Source: Mycobacterium sp. (GTDB lineage Bacteria > Actinomycetota > Actinomycetes > Mycobacteriales > Mycobacteriaceae). Taken from it: DNA of 64,000 nt. Under the pieces are notes generated by a model. That model did no database searches and was not told the origin of the DNA. It saw nothing but the letters and a program-made list of their open reading frames with translations. A program made the position numbers and the translations under genes. This document shows positions 25,490 to 34,024 of this stretch, one piece after another. The DNA lies in contig JACPVR010000028.1 of assembly GCA_016197405.1 (NCBI GenBank), positions 62,001 to 126,000 of the forward strand, read 5' to 3'. Positions within the stretch are counted from its first letter, which is position 1; the number at the start of each line of letters is the position of its first letter.

Positions 25490-26802
25490 CGTCCGACCTC
25501 CAGTGCCTCGACCTCGAAAGGCCGGTGTGCGGTGAAAACCGTTGTGGTGCAGACGGTGCAGTCCGCGCGAAGGTGCGCGGAGACCTCGGCCGGGAATCTG
25601 GCCAGCAAGCTCGCGGCGATATTGGTGGCGGCATCCAACGTGGCGCAGGCGCCGCGGCCCCGCAGCACCACCGACCAGCGCTGCAGGCGGGCGATGTCGT
25701 CGTCGGTTGCGGTGCCGTCGCGTAATGCCTCGGCCACCGCGGCCATCGCGGCGGTGCCGTTGAAGCAGGAACCGCACTGCCCGGCGTTCTCCCGGTCGAA
25801 GTAGCTCAGTACGGCCGCGGCAACGGCGACCGGGCATTCGTCGGTGATGACCGACACCGCGCCGCAGCCCAGACCGCTGCCGAGGCCGCGCAGGCTTTCG
25901 TGATCGAGCGTCGTGTTCAGGACGTCCCGGTTGAGCAGCCCGGCGAAGTAGCCGCCCATCAGCACTCCGCGCACCCGGTCGGTCGCAATACCGTGCAGTT
26001 CGAGGAGGTCGGAAACCGGTGTGCCGAAGGGTAGTTCGTAGAGACCCGGCGTGGTGCCCGCGGCCGTCACGGTGGCAAGGAAGGTTCCCGGCGAGGCTTC
26101 GGTGCCATGTGCACGGTACTGAGCCGCGCCGTGGTGCTGGATGCCGGGCACGTTGGCCAGCGTCTCGACATTGCTGATCAGTGTGGGCAGCCCGCCGACG
26201 CCGGAGGAGAACGGCCGCGGCGGCTTGTCGGTGGGCTTGGCCGGCCCGCCGTTGATCGCCCGGACCGCGGCGCTCTCCTCACCGGCGACATAACCCGGTT
26301 CGACGGATCGTAGGCTGACGGTGAGCCCGCCGAGCGCATCGGTGCCTGCGTGATCCAGTGCGTCCTGCACCGAGGCGCCCGACTGCGAGTCCGAGACGTA
26401 GACGTGGGCATGCTTGGCGCCCACCAGGGTGGCCACCAGGCGCAAGCCGTCCAGTATCAGGTGTGGCCTGTTACGCAGCAGCCAGCGATCTTTGACCGAT
26501 GCCGGTTCGCCTTCCTCGCCGTTGGCGACGACGACGGTGTCACGGCCGCCGGGACCCAACGGGCCGGCGTGGCGCACCGTTCGGATCTTGACCGCCAGCG
26601 GGAAGGCCGCGCCACCGCGCCCGACCAGGCCGGCGAGTTCGATGTCTTCGAGCAGTCCCGCAGGGTCGGTCAGCGTGCGGTAACCGCCTGCGGCGCGATA
26701 GGAGTCCAGGTCCTCGGTGTGCGGACCGGCGTGTAGCAATCGCGGCTGCAGACCCGGCCAGGGCGCCACGGTGAAGGCGGTGTGCGGTGCGACCGAGTTC
26801 AT
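25486..26802 (-). CDS. Orphan NuoF-like NADH/FMN iron-sulfur flavoprotein
   Basis: A 438-residue homologue of the NuoF (51 kDa) subunit of complex I. The FMN/NADH site is present as GRGGAAFPLAVK (61-72), NGEEGEPASVKDR (94-106) and GYVAGEESAAVRAINGG, and ISNVETLANVPG follows. Of the four N3 cluster cysteines three are visible (Cys343 and Cys346 in GQCGSC, Cys386 in GACATLD), while the first position is Ala340. No nuoE, nuoG or hydrogenase gene is nearby. Instead it is coupled by ATGA to a ferredoxin and shares an operon with lipid-type genes, so it may be an NADH:ferredoxin reductase. That function is inference. Confidence 0.85.
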   Translation of the reverse strand: MNSVAPHTAFTVAPWPGLQPRLLHAGPHTEDLDSYRAAGGYRTLTDPAGLLEDIELAGLVGRGGAAFPLAVKIRTVRHAGPLGPGGRDTVVVANGEEGEPASVKDRWLLRNRPHLILDGLRLVATLVGAKHAHVYVSDSQSGASVQDALDHAGTDALGGLTVSLRSVEPGYVAGEESAAVRAINGGPAKPTDKPPRPFSSGVGGLPTLISNVETLANVPGIQHHGAAQYRAHGTEASPGTFLATVTAAGTTPGLYELPFGTPVSDLLELHGIATDRVRGVLMGGYFAGLLNRDVLNTTLDHESLRGLGSGLGCGAVSVITDECPVAVAAAVLSYFDRENAGQCGSCFNGTAAMAAVAEALRDGTATDDDIARLQRWSVVLRGRGACATLDAATNIAASLLARFPAEVSAHLRADCTVCTTTVFTAHRPFEVEALEVGR

Positions 26803-26840
26803 GTCTGACTCCTGCGGTGGGCGCCGCTAGGCTGGCGCGC

Positions 26841-27314
26841 ATGCGAACGGCGGTGGTGCGGGTGCGGGTCGATCAGGCCGGTGAGCTGACGGCCGAACAA
26901 CTGGGTGCCGGAATGACCGAGCTGGCCACCCTGGCGGCCGAGGCGGGTGCCGAGCTGATCGAGAACAATCTCGCCGCGCTGCCCCCGAGCCGCCGTGAGG
27001 TCGAGCTGCTGATGACCGGCATGGATCCGGAGCCACTGACGGCCGCCGCAATCGACATGTGCCACAGAGCTTTCGGCACCGCACCGCAGCCCGGGGTGCT
27101 GACGTTCGTCAGTCACGGAACCGACGAGGATGCTCGCGGTGTGCTCGCCGGTTTCGGGCTGACCGGCGTCATCGAACGCATACCCGGCGACGAAGGCTGG
27201 GACATCGTCACCGTCACGCTGGACAGGAACGATCTGCGCCGCGTTCCGGAAAGCCGGATCCATACCGCGCTGGAGGCATCGCTGAACTGTGAGGTGCGGA
27301 TCCTCACGGTGTGA
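26841..27314 (+). CDS. Protein of unknown function, divergent from the NuoF-like operon
   Basis: A 157-residue soluble protein that I do not recognise. The ATG at 26841 lies 38 bases from the divergent NuoF-like start, so the two share a promoter region. It reads RTAVVRVRVDQAGELTAEQ, then an alpha-beta pattern, CHRAFGTAPQPGVLTFVSHG, and ends LNCEVRILTV. There is no signal peptide, membrane helix or known motif. Coding bias fits the plus strand. Its position suggests a role linked to the adjacent operons. Confidence 0.65.
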   Translation: MRTAVVRVRVDQAGELTAEQLGAGMTELATLAAEAGAELIENNLAALPPSRREVELLMTGMDPEPLTAAAIDMCHRAFGTAPQPGVLTFVSHGTDEDARGVLAGFGLTGVIERIPGDEGWDIVTVTLDRNDLRRVPESRIHTALEASLNCEVRILTV

Positions 27315-27337
27315 ACGGGCGCGCGGCACGGCGGGTG

Positions 27338-28237
27338 TCATCGGTTCAGGAAGTCGAGAATGGGTGGCGCCGCCTGAACCCAGGTGTCGAACAGGTTGAA
27401 CCGCTTGACCTTTCCGGAGGCGCGGTCCTCCCCGGCGCGCTCCCAGGCGTCCTCGGGCCAGGGCGGGTCGATCAGCGTCGACCCCTTGATCAGGCAGCTC
27501 ACCTCCAGTGAGGTGCGTTTGGGATGGTCCCAGTCGTTCTCGCCGCCGCGGATGATCAGCGTGGGGACGGTGATGTTGTCGAACTTCTCGTCCTCGACGC
27601 CGGGAATGGTCTGCCCCGGCTTGGGGACGAAAGCGTTGAGCCAACGCAGCATGACCTTGAGGAACTCGTCACCGTCCATGGCCAGGATGCGCTCGCGATT
27701 GCGCGGGTTCTCGGCGATACGTTCCTTCCACTCGTCGATGCCGAGCAATCCACCGATACCCGTGCCGCGCACCGCCAGGATGCTCGGCACGATGTAGTAC
27801 GAACCCAGGACGAACGAGCCGTATATGCCGCCGACGATGTTCCACACCACCAGCTTGGTCACCAGATCGGGGTGCAGCATCGCCGTCAGCATCGAATCCC
27901 GTGCACCGCCGGAGCCACCGGCCAGGATGCACGGTCCGAGGTCGAGCTGGCTGATGAGCTGCCGCAGTGTCTCGGCGCGCATATGTGATTCGCTCTGTCC
28001 GTAGAACTGCACATCGGAGCGGCCGCAGTTGGGCCGATCCCACAGCAGCACCCGGTAGCCGCCCTTGACCAGCTTGAGTGCCAGCGGGCGCAGACCGGGG
28101 ATGTCCTTGCTGAACCGGCCACCGGGCGTCAGGACTATGAGATCGCCTTGTTTGCCCAGGATTTCGTACACGACGTTGCCGCCGTTGATATCGATAGTGC
28201 GCTCACCACGCTTGAGGGTCACGCTGCTTTTCGCCAT
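27338..28237 (-). CDS. Alpha/beta-fold hydrolase
   Basis: A 299-residue alpha/beta hydrolase with LTPGGRFSKD (oxyanion side), LLWDRPNCGRSD, and the nucleophile elbow AGGSGGAR with Ser109. The later segment TLIIRGGENDWDHP supplies the acid. The usual late histidine is not obvious to me. It lies 14 bases after the Rieske ferredoxin gene, as the last gene of an operon with two amidohydrolases. It probably acts on an acyl or ring-cleavage product. Confidence 0.85.
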   Translation of the reverse strand: MAKSSVTLKRGERTIDINGGNVVYEILGKQGDLIVLTPGGRFSKDIPGLRPLALKLVKGGYRVLLWDRPNCGRSDVQFYGQSESHMRAETLRQLISQLDLGPCILAGGSGGARDSMLTAMLHPDLVTKLVVWNIVGGIYGSFVLGSYYIVPSILAVRGTGIGGLLGIDEWKERIAENPRNRERILAMDGDEFLKVMLRWLNAFVPKPGQTIPGVEDEKFDNITVPTLIIRGGENDWDHPKRTSLEVSCLIKGSTLIDPPWPEDAWERAGEDRASGKVKRFNLFDTWVQAAPPILDFLNR

Positions 28238-28251
28238 GGGCTCTTTCTGCG

Positions 28252-28641
28252 TCAGGCCTGCACCAGGACGTCGTTGCCGACGACCCGGACCGGATAGGTG
28301 CGGATACTCCATTCGGGTTTGACCGCGGTGGTGCCGGTGGCCAGTTCGAAGCCCCATTGATGCCAGGGGCAGTAGATGTACTCCAGATCGCGCACCATCA
28401 CCGCATCACCGGGCACGCTCTCATCGACGATATTGCGGCCCCTGGCGCGTCCCGAGCACAGCGGGCCACCTTCGTGCGGGCAGTAGTTCGCGATCGCGTA
28501 GAACGTTCCGTTGACGTTGTAGACACCGACACCGTGCCGGCCGATCGGAACCAGTTTGTGTGTGCCGGGCGGGATCTCGTCGACAGTGGCGACGACATGT
28601 TCGCGTCCCTGCGCGAGCCGGGGCGGCTTCTGCTCGGTCAA
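28252..28641 (-). CDS. Rieske [2Fe-2S] ferredoxin-like protein
   Basis: A 129-residue Rieske domain protein with ligands Cys54, His56, Cys91 and His94 (CPHEGG and CPWHQWGFE). It resembles the ferredoxin partner of Rieske oxygenases, or a small bacterial Rieske protein. The frame has no ATG or GTG in a reasonable place; I propose the TTG at 28641, two bases after the upstream amidohydrolase stop. It could carry electrons to the Rieske alpha subunit at 9565. Confidence 0.82.
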   Translation of the reverse strand: MTEQKPPRLAQGREHVVATVDEIPPGTHKLVPIGRHGVGVYNVNGTFYAIANYCPHEGGPLCSGRARGRNIVDESVPGDAVMVRDLEYIYCPWHQWGFELATGTTAVKPEWSIRTYPVRVVGNDVLVQA

Positions 28642-28643
28642 CG

Positions 28644-29807
28644 TCAGAACACCCGCACCTGGCCCTCGAGGGCCGGGACGGTGTCGGGTAGGTGGTAGGT
28701 CGTGATGCCGTTGCGGAACATGATGTTCTCGCGGGCGGCCTCGGGGAGGTGTTTGACCAGCCAGCGCGGGTCGTCGAAGGTCCAGTGCGGGTAGTCGCTG
28801 CTGAAGAGCAGGATCTTGTCGCATTCCATCAACTCGAACGCGCGGGTCAGCTCCGTCTTGTCCTCGGGATAGTCCAGCGGCTGAGTGGTGAACTTGATGT
28901 GCTCTTTGACGTATTCGGATGGTCTGCGCTTGATGTCCATCCACTGTTTGCGTGCCTCGTAGATGGCGTCCATCCGCCACATCAGCGGCAGCACCCAGGT
29001 GAACGCGTGCTCGATGAACACGATGCGCAGATCGGGGAAGCGGTCGAAGGTGCCGTCGAATATCAGGCTCATCACCTGGTTGGCCGCCAGCAGCGAGTAG
29101 GTGACCATGAAATCGTGGTTGTAGCTGGGGAAGCCGACCGGGGGAATGGGCAGTGTCTCGAACTGGCCGCGGGACAGGTGGCAGCTGACGGGCAGGTCGT
29201 ACTTGGTCGCGGCGGCCCAGACCGGGTCGTATATCGGGTCACCCCAGGACGGGCGCGGTTCGGCCTTGATCAGGACCTGCGCCATGTAGGGATGCTCGGC
29301 CCACTTCTCGATCTCGGCCACCGCGGCCGGCTGGTCCTCGATCGCCACGCATATCGATCCACGCCAGCGCTCGTGCCAGTTGTTGTGACTGTCGAGCCAG
29401 TGATTGGCCAGCCACTGGTTGGTGGCCGTGCAGAACGCCGAGGTGGCCTCGGCGAGACGCATCTCACCGTGGGTGGGCTCCAGGATCGCGATATCGGACC
29501 CGGCCTCCATGATCAGCTGTCTGAACGCCATATCGGGGTCGCTGCAGGCGAATTCGCCATCCGGCGGGAAGGTGTCGAGACGCATCGCGTACGAATGCGC
29601 GTAGTCCGGCGCGTCGTAGTAGATGGAATCGCCGACCTTGTGGCTCAGAAAGTACTTGGTGCGCCACGGTTCCGGGATGTACTCGATGAGCTCACCACGC
29701 CTGGGCATCGGGTGCACATCGGAGTCGACGCAACGCACCGGAGTCCGCTCGGCGGGGGTCACCCGGTCGCGCGCCCCGGTTACTGCCGGTTGTGCTGTCT
29801 GCGTCAT
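28644..29807 (-). CDS. Amidohydrolase_2 family metal-dependent hydrolase
   Basis: A 387-residue TIM-barrel hydrolase. The first metal strand is CVDSDVHPMP (DxH form), followed by FPDLRIVFIEHAFTWVLPLMWR and the late SSDYPHWTFDDP, where the aspartate ligand is expected. It is related to the proteins at 29834 and 11325 and belongs to the decarboxylase/hydrolase group. It starts 26 bases after the upstream amidohydrolase, so the two are probably a cotranscribed pair, possibly subunits of one enzyme. Confidence 0.9.
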   Translation of the reverse strand: MTQTAQPAVTGARDRVTPAERTPVRCVDSDVHPMPRRGELIEYIPEPWRTKYFLSHKVGDSIYYDAPDYAHSYAMRLDTFPPDGEFACSDPDMAFRQLIMEAGSDIAILEPTHGEMRLAEATSAFCTATNQWLANHWLDSHNNWHERWRGSICVAIEDQPAAVAEIEKWAEHPYMAQVLIKAEPRPSWGDPIYDPVWAAATKYDLPVSCHLSRGQFETLPIPPVGFPSYNHDFMVTYSLLAANQVMSLIFDGTFDRFPDLRIVFIEHAFTWVLPLMWRMDAIYEARKQWMDIKRRPSEYVKEHIKFTTQPLDYPEDKTELTRAFELMECDKILLFSSDYPHWTFDDPRWLVKHLPEAARENIMFRNGITTYHLPDTVPALEGQVRVF

Positions 29808-29833
29808 CGCGATACGCCTTCCCTTTTCAGCTT

Positions 29834-30925
29834 CTACTGTGCGACCAGGCCGGCCGGGATGTCTATGCCGTACAGACCGGCGGCATTACGCCAGCAGAAC
29901 TTTTCGCGCTGTTCGGCGCTGAAGGCTGTCGGCACATCGAGTTCGGCGAGGTTCCAGTGCGGATAACTGGAACCGAACATCGTCATATCGTCCTTGCCGG
30001 TGAAGCCGAGCCACTCGCCGGCGAAGTCGACATCGCCCGGACCGTCGAACGCCCCCTGGACGAAGAACACATGTCCCGGCAGATAGTCGCTGGGCATCTT
30101 CGGGGCCCAGGGAGTCTGTTCCAGATGCGGCCTGCCGAAACAGTCCATTCGCCAGATGAACGGGGTGAGCAGGTCGGCGGCGCCGTCGGCCCAGACGAAC
30201 TTCAGTCCGTCGAATCGCTCGAAGACGCCCTCGGCGATCATGTTCATCAGGTGGTAGAGGTAATTCAGCGACATGAAGGACAGGTACTGCTCGTAGGTCC
30301 GGGCCTTACCTGAAGGTGTTGGCGGATATGCGATTCCGGCGCCGACCTCGATATGTGCGGCCACCGGCAGGCCGGCCTGCACGGCGGCATCCCAGAGCGG
30401 CCAGAACTGTGGCTTGCCGTAGAGCTCCCGCGACTGCAGTGGCACGCCGATCTGCACCACCCGGGGATGGTCTTTGTACTTGTCGATCTCGCGTAGTGCG
30501 CCGGCGATATCGTCCGGGTCGACCCGGATGGTGCCGCGGAAGCGGTGGCCGTATTCGTCGTGTTCGAGCCAGCGCGTCACCATCATGGCGTTGTGTGCCG
30601 CCGCGATCGCCGAGCCGAGGTGCCGGTCGGGCATGATGCCGCGGGTCATCGGGTGCAGCACCGCGATATCGACACCGCGCTCGGCGAACAGATACTTGGC
30701 GGCCACCTCGACATCTGATCCCGGGTACTGCCCATCGGGCCCTGTGGTGCCCTTGGCGTACTCACCGCCGGGAGCGCCATACCAGTCCATCTCGTAGTCG
30801 GGGAAGCCCCGGCTGCGGAACGGTTCCTGCATGAAGTTCTGCCGCAGATCTTGGTTGGATCCGAAGAAGATGTGCACGCTGGCGTCGATGACGGGTGTCT
30901 TGGTGCCGTCTTTGTGTTCGATCAT
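29834..30925 (-). CDS. Amidohydrolase_2 family metal-dependent hydrolase
   Basis: A 363-residue homologue of the downstream gene, with VIDASVHIFFGS at the first metal strand (DxxxH-like), GLKFVWADGAADLLTPFIWRMD and SSYPHWNLAELD. The late aspartate is replaced (GSSYPHW against SSDYPHW downstream), so the metal site may be incomplete and this could be a structural partner. I prefer the ATG at 30925; a GTG at 30955 is possible. An imperfect GAGAAT palindrome lies about 80 bases upstream. Confidence 0.87.
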   Translation of the reverse strand: MIEHKDGTKTPVIDASVHIFFGSNQDLRQNFMQEPFRSRGFPDYEMDWYGAPGGEYAKGTTGPDGQYPGSDVEVAAKYLFAERGVDIAVLHPMTRGIMPDRHLGSAIAAAHNAMMVTRWLEHDEYGHRFRGTIRVDPDDIAGALREIDKYKDHPRVVQIGVPLQSRELYGKPQFWPLWDAAVQAGLPVAAHIEVGAGIAYPPTPSGKARTYEQYLSFMSLNYLYHLMNMIAEGVFERFDGLKFVWADGAADLLTPFIWRMDCFGRPHLEQTPWAPKMPSDYLPGHVFFVQGAFDGPGDVDFAGEWLGFTGKDDMTMFGSSYPHWNLAELDVPTAFSAEQREKFCWRNAAGLYGIDIPAGLVAQ

Positions 30926-31004
30926 GACTGCCGTCCGATCATGAGCCGACCACACGTCTACGGGTGGACATGGAACTCATAGTACAACGCCGTTCTTCCA
31001 GAGT

Positions 31005-31019
31005 AAGAATGTAATTCTC
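31005..31019. promoter_or_regulatory. Palindrome AAGAATGTAATTCTC, putative operator
   Basis: One mismatch from GAGAAT-N3-ATTCTC. It is the copy nearer to the minus-strand amidohydrolase operon (start 30925). Confidence 0.6.
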
Positions 31020-31095
31020 AATCGGTTGAAAAGCCAAGAACGACCGACGAAGGCTCTGGTCGCTATCGGCTGAGAGATCTCGATTCCTGATTATG

Positions 31096-31110
31096 CAGAA
31101 TGCTATTCTC
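31096..31110. promoter_or_regulatory. Palindrome CAGAATGCTATTCTC, putative operator
   Basis: One mismatch from the consensus; the last 14 bases equal those at 3351. It lies 49 bases before the ACAD GTG at 31159, and TATTCT could be its -10 element. The two paralogous ACAD genes at 4412 and 31159 thus share the same promoter element. Confidence 0.65.
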
Positions 31111-31158
31111 GCAGGCAATCCCGGGTGAGCGGCCCGGGATCCGAGCCGAGGGAGTGTC

Positions 31159-32343
31159 GTGCAGCTGAGCTTTGACGCCGATGTCGAGCGGTTCCGGGAC
31201 GAGTTCGTGGCGTTCCTCGACGAGCACCTACCGGACCCGGAGCAGACCACGCAGCGGCCGCAGTCCTGCTCGCACATCCCGGGCTGGGCGCGCAGCTGGC
31301 AGGCGTGCCAGTTCGACAACGGCTGGCTGCTACCGGGCAACCCGCCCGAGTTCGGCGGCCGAAACGCCTCGGTGCTGCAGCAGTACGTGCATCGCGAGGA
31401 ACTGTCCAAGCGGCGGATCTATCACAGCTTCAACCCGCAGGGCGTCGGCATCGTCGCCGCATCGATCCTGTCCTTCGGTACCGACGAGCAGAAGCGGAAC
31501 TGGGCGGTGCCGATCCTGCGCGCCGAGATGACGGCGTCGGTCGGGATGAGCGAACCGGGCGCCGGATCCGACCTGGCCTCGCTGCGCACCAAGGCGGTGC
31601 GCACCACCGATTCGAGCGGCGACTGCTTCATCGTCAACGGCCAGAAGGTGTGGACCTCGGGTGCACACGATGCCGATGTCCTGTTGACGTTCGTCCGGAC
31701 CGATCCCGACGCGCCGAAACACAAGGGCATCAGCGTATTGCTGATTCCGACCGATACCCCGGGCCTGGTGCGCCGGCCCTTCCCCACAGTGTGTGATCAC
31801 GAGGATCTGGACTTCAACGAGGTGTTCTTCACCGATGTCCGGGTTCCGGCCGAGAACCTGGTCGGGCCGCTCAACGGCGGCTGGCGGGTGGCCAACGGCG
31901 CACTGGGCCACGAACGCACCATGATGTGGATGCAGTACGCCGACCGCCTGCACAATCTGATCGAGGACTTCCGGCCCACGGACGCCCTGGACCGGGACCG
32001 CTACGCCACCCTGCTGATGGATTACCAGGCGCTGCGGCTGTTGGGGTCGGCAGCTGTCGCCAAGGCCAGCCGCGGCGAGGCCGATATGACCGGTATCTCG
32101 GTGCTCAAAGTGCTTGGCTCCGAAGCCGAACGGGATGCATCCGAGCAGGCGCTGTCGTCGTCCGGTGTCGAGGGCCTGCGCCACCCGGCCACCACGTCGG
32201 CCTACCAGCCCTACGACCTGGACTACCTGTCCTCCGGCTGGATCGAGCGCTACTTCCGCAGCTTCGCCGGCACCATCGCCGGGGGCACATCGGAGATCCA
32301 GCGCAACATCATCGCTCGCGGTCTCGGGTTACCGACCGGCTGA
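31159..32343 (+). CDS. Acyl-CoA dehydrogenase (paralogue of the gene at 4412)
   Basis: A 394-residue ACAD starting with GTG. It shares long runs with the 4412 product, for example WLLPGNPPEFGGR, MSEPGAGSDLASLRT and HKGISVLLIPTDTPG, and the C-terminal GTIAGGTSEIQRNI. The YEGT glutamate reads AGGT. Unlike its paralogue it has no adjacent short ACAD partner, so it may use the 3408 product or act alone. It is monocistronic; a convergent P450 gene ends 20 bases beyond it. Confidence 0.92.
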   Translation: MQLSFDADVERFRDEFVAFLDEHLPDPEQTTQRPQSCSHIPGWARSWQACQFDNGWLLPGNPPEFGGRNASVLQQYVHREELSKRRIYHSFNPQGVGIVAASILSFGTDEQKRNWAVPILRAEMTASVGMSEPGAGSDLASLRTKAVRTTDSSGDCFIVNGQKVWTSGAHDADVLLTFVRTDPDAPKHKGISVLLIPTDTPGLVRRPFPTVCDHEDLDFNEVFFTDVRVPAENLVGPLNGGWRVANGALGHERTMMWMQYADRLHNLIEDFRPTDALDRDRYATLLMDYQALRLLGSAAVAKASRGEADMTGISVLKVLGSEAERDASEQALSSSGVEGLRHPATTSAYQPYDLDYLSSGWIERYFRSFAGTIAGGTSEIQRNIIARGLGLPTG

Positions 32344-32362
32344 GAGGTGCCGGCGCGGCGCG

Positions 32363-33724
32363 TCAGTCGATGACGACGGCGTCCTTGTGCTCGGTGATGG
32401 GCCGCGCGCACTGCTGCTCGTCGACGACGCGCTGAAGTTTCTCCAACGTCTCGTCGAGGCCCGGACCTAGACGCTTTCCCGGTGTGAAGTCCGCGGGCAG
32501 GTGTTTCATACCCTGAATGACGCCGATCGTCTCGTAGTGCTCGGTGCCCTCGGGATCGCACACGTAGTCGGGCATCCTGTCGAGTACCGCGGTCAGCATC
32601 GACTTGAACACCGTACGGGCCACGTTCGATCCGACGCAGCGGTGCACGCCGATTCCGAAACTGAAGTGCCGGTTGCCTTTTCGGTCCAGCACGAGCTCGT
32701 TCGGCTCGTCGAAGACCGACGGATCGCGGTTGGCCATCGCCCAGGAGATCCAGAGCCGTTCGCCTTCCTTGAACCGCTGGCCCTCGACCTCCACATCCTC
32801 GGAGAACGTGCGGCCGTCGCCCGGAGCGGGGGTGAAGAAGCGCAGGAACTCCTCGGTCGCCGGGTTGAGCAGGGATTCGCGCTCGCGGCTGAGCAGCTCA
32901 CGTTTGTCGGGGTGCTCGGAGAGCCATTCCAGCGAATGAGCGGTCAGCGCGGTCGTGGTGTCGAAACCACCGCCGATGATCAGCCCGAGATTGCCGAGGA
33001 TCTCCAGATCGGGCGCGGGCTCGCCGTCGATACGCAATTGCAGCAGGGCATTGATCAGACCCGGCCGCGGGTTCTCCCGCACCTCCATCATGGTGGTGAT
33101 CATGTCGATACCCATCTGCCGGTTCATCTCGGCGACGCGCGGTGCGTCGGGAGAATGCTCCGGGGTGGATACCGAGAGATGGGCGGGCTCGCTGTAGACG
33201 GGCCATTTCTTCAGCTCGATACCCATCATCGCCAGGGTCAGCACCGCCGGCACGATATTGGCGAGGTCGTCGACGAAGTCGATGTGACCGGACTCGATCT
33301 TCTCGTCCAGGGACGCGCGTACGACCTCGTCGACGAAAGGCTGCCAGCGTTTGATGGCGGCGGGGGACAGGTAGGGATTGAGCGCGCCCCGATAGATGCT
33401 GTGTTCGGGTTCGTCCATCTCCAGGATGCCGCCCCGCACGACGGTGGCCCGTTGCGCTTTGGGAATGGTGATGCCCTGGTAAGGCGTCTGCCCGGTCAGG
33501 TCGTGGTGATTGGAGACCGCGGGGCAGCGCGCCAGCTCGAAGACGTGCCTGCTGTCGGCGGCGACCCAGTGTCCGTTGTAGGTGTCGGTCCAGGCCATCG
33601 GGCACCGGGACTGCATCTCCTCGGTGATCTTGCCGAACTGTTCGCGGTACTCCGGCGTGTGCCGGTCGAAGTGGTAGACGTTCTTCTTGCGGTCGTCGTC
33701 GGTAGCGACATCGTCGATCGTCAC
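32363..33724 (-). CDS. Cytochrome P450
   Basis: A 453-residue P450 with haem loop FSFGIGVHRCVGSNVAR (Cys363), ExxR Glu292-Arg295 and I-helix GGGFDTTT (251-258). The C-terminal region extends about 50 residues beyond usual bacterial P450s. It is the last gene of an operon made of a mycofactocin-type SDR, a ferredoxin and this P450. A hydroxylation followed by alcohol oxidation is a natural inference. The substrate is unknown. Confidence 0.94.
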   Translation of the reverse strand: MTIDDVATDDDRKKNVYHFDRHTPEYREQFGKITEEMQSRCPMAWTDTYNGHWVAADSRHVFELARCPAVSNHHDLTGQTPYQGITIPKAQRATVVRGGILEMDEPEHSIYRGALNPYLSPAAIKRWQPFVDEVVRASLDEKIESGHIDFVDDLANIVPAVLTLAMMGIELKKWPVYSEPAHLSVSTPEHSPDAPRVAEMNRQMGIDMITTMMEVRENPRPGLINALLQLRIDGEPAPDLEILGNLGLIIGGGFDTTTALTAHSLEWLSEHPDKRELLSRERESLLNPATEEFLRFFTPAPGDGRTFSEDVEVEGQRFKEGERLWISWAMANRDPSVFDEPNELVLDRKGNRHFSFGIGVHRCVGSNVARTVFKSMLTAVLDRMPDYVCDPEGTEHYETIGVIQGMKHLPADFTPGKRLGPGLDETLEKLQRVVDEQQCARPITEHKDAVVID

Positions 33725-33781
33725 GGCGTCGGGTCTCCCTGGGGTTCTGGTGATCGAGCTGGTGGCGTCACTGCCGCAACG

Positions 33782-33973
33782 TCATTCGATGACGATGGCC
33801 TGCTCGGGGCATGAGTGTGCCGCCTCTTTGACCTGGTCCTCCTGGTCGGCGGGCACGATGTCGTTGACCGGTGAAGCGTGTCCGTCGACATCATCGAGTT
33901 CGAACGAGTCGGGCGCGATCATCGAACACAGGGTGTGCCCCTGGCAGCGCTGTCCGTCAACCGAAACCTTCAC
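33782..33973 (-). CDS. Ferredoxin, P450-associated [3Fe-4S] type
   Basis: A 63-residue ferredoxin starting with GTG. The cluster ligands are Cys10, Cys16 and Cys55, with His13 in the middle position (CQGHTLC), the classic pattern of actinobacterial P450 ferredoxins. It lies 57 bases upstream of the P450 at 32363 and is its likely electron donor. Confidence 0.92.
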   Translation of the reverse strand: MKVSVDGQRCQGHTLCSMIAPDSFELDDVDGHASPVNDIVPADQEDQVKEAAHSCPEQAIVIE

Positions 33974-34024
33974 CCGAACTTCCCTTCATTCATGCTGAAA
34001 CCCTTTGCAGAACAGCCATTTCGG

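Larger units (their letters stand above)
30926..31158. promoter_or_regulatory. Divergent promoter region with two GAGAAT-type palindromes
   Basis: The 233-base gap between the amidohydrolase (minus) and the ACAD (plus) holds one copy for each side: 31005-31019 (AAGAATGTAATTCTC) and 31096-31110 (CAGAATGCTATTCTC). Each differs from perfect symmetry only in its first base. Confidence 0.65.
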
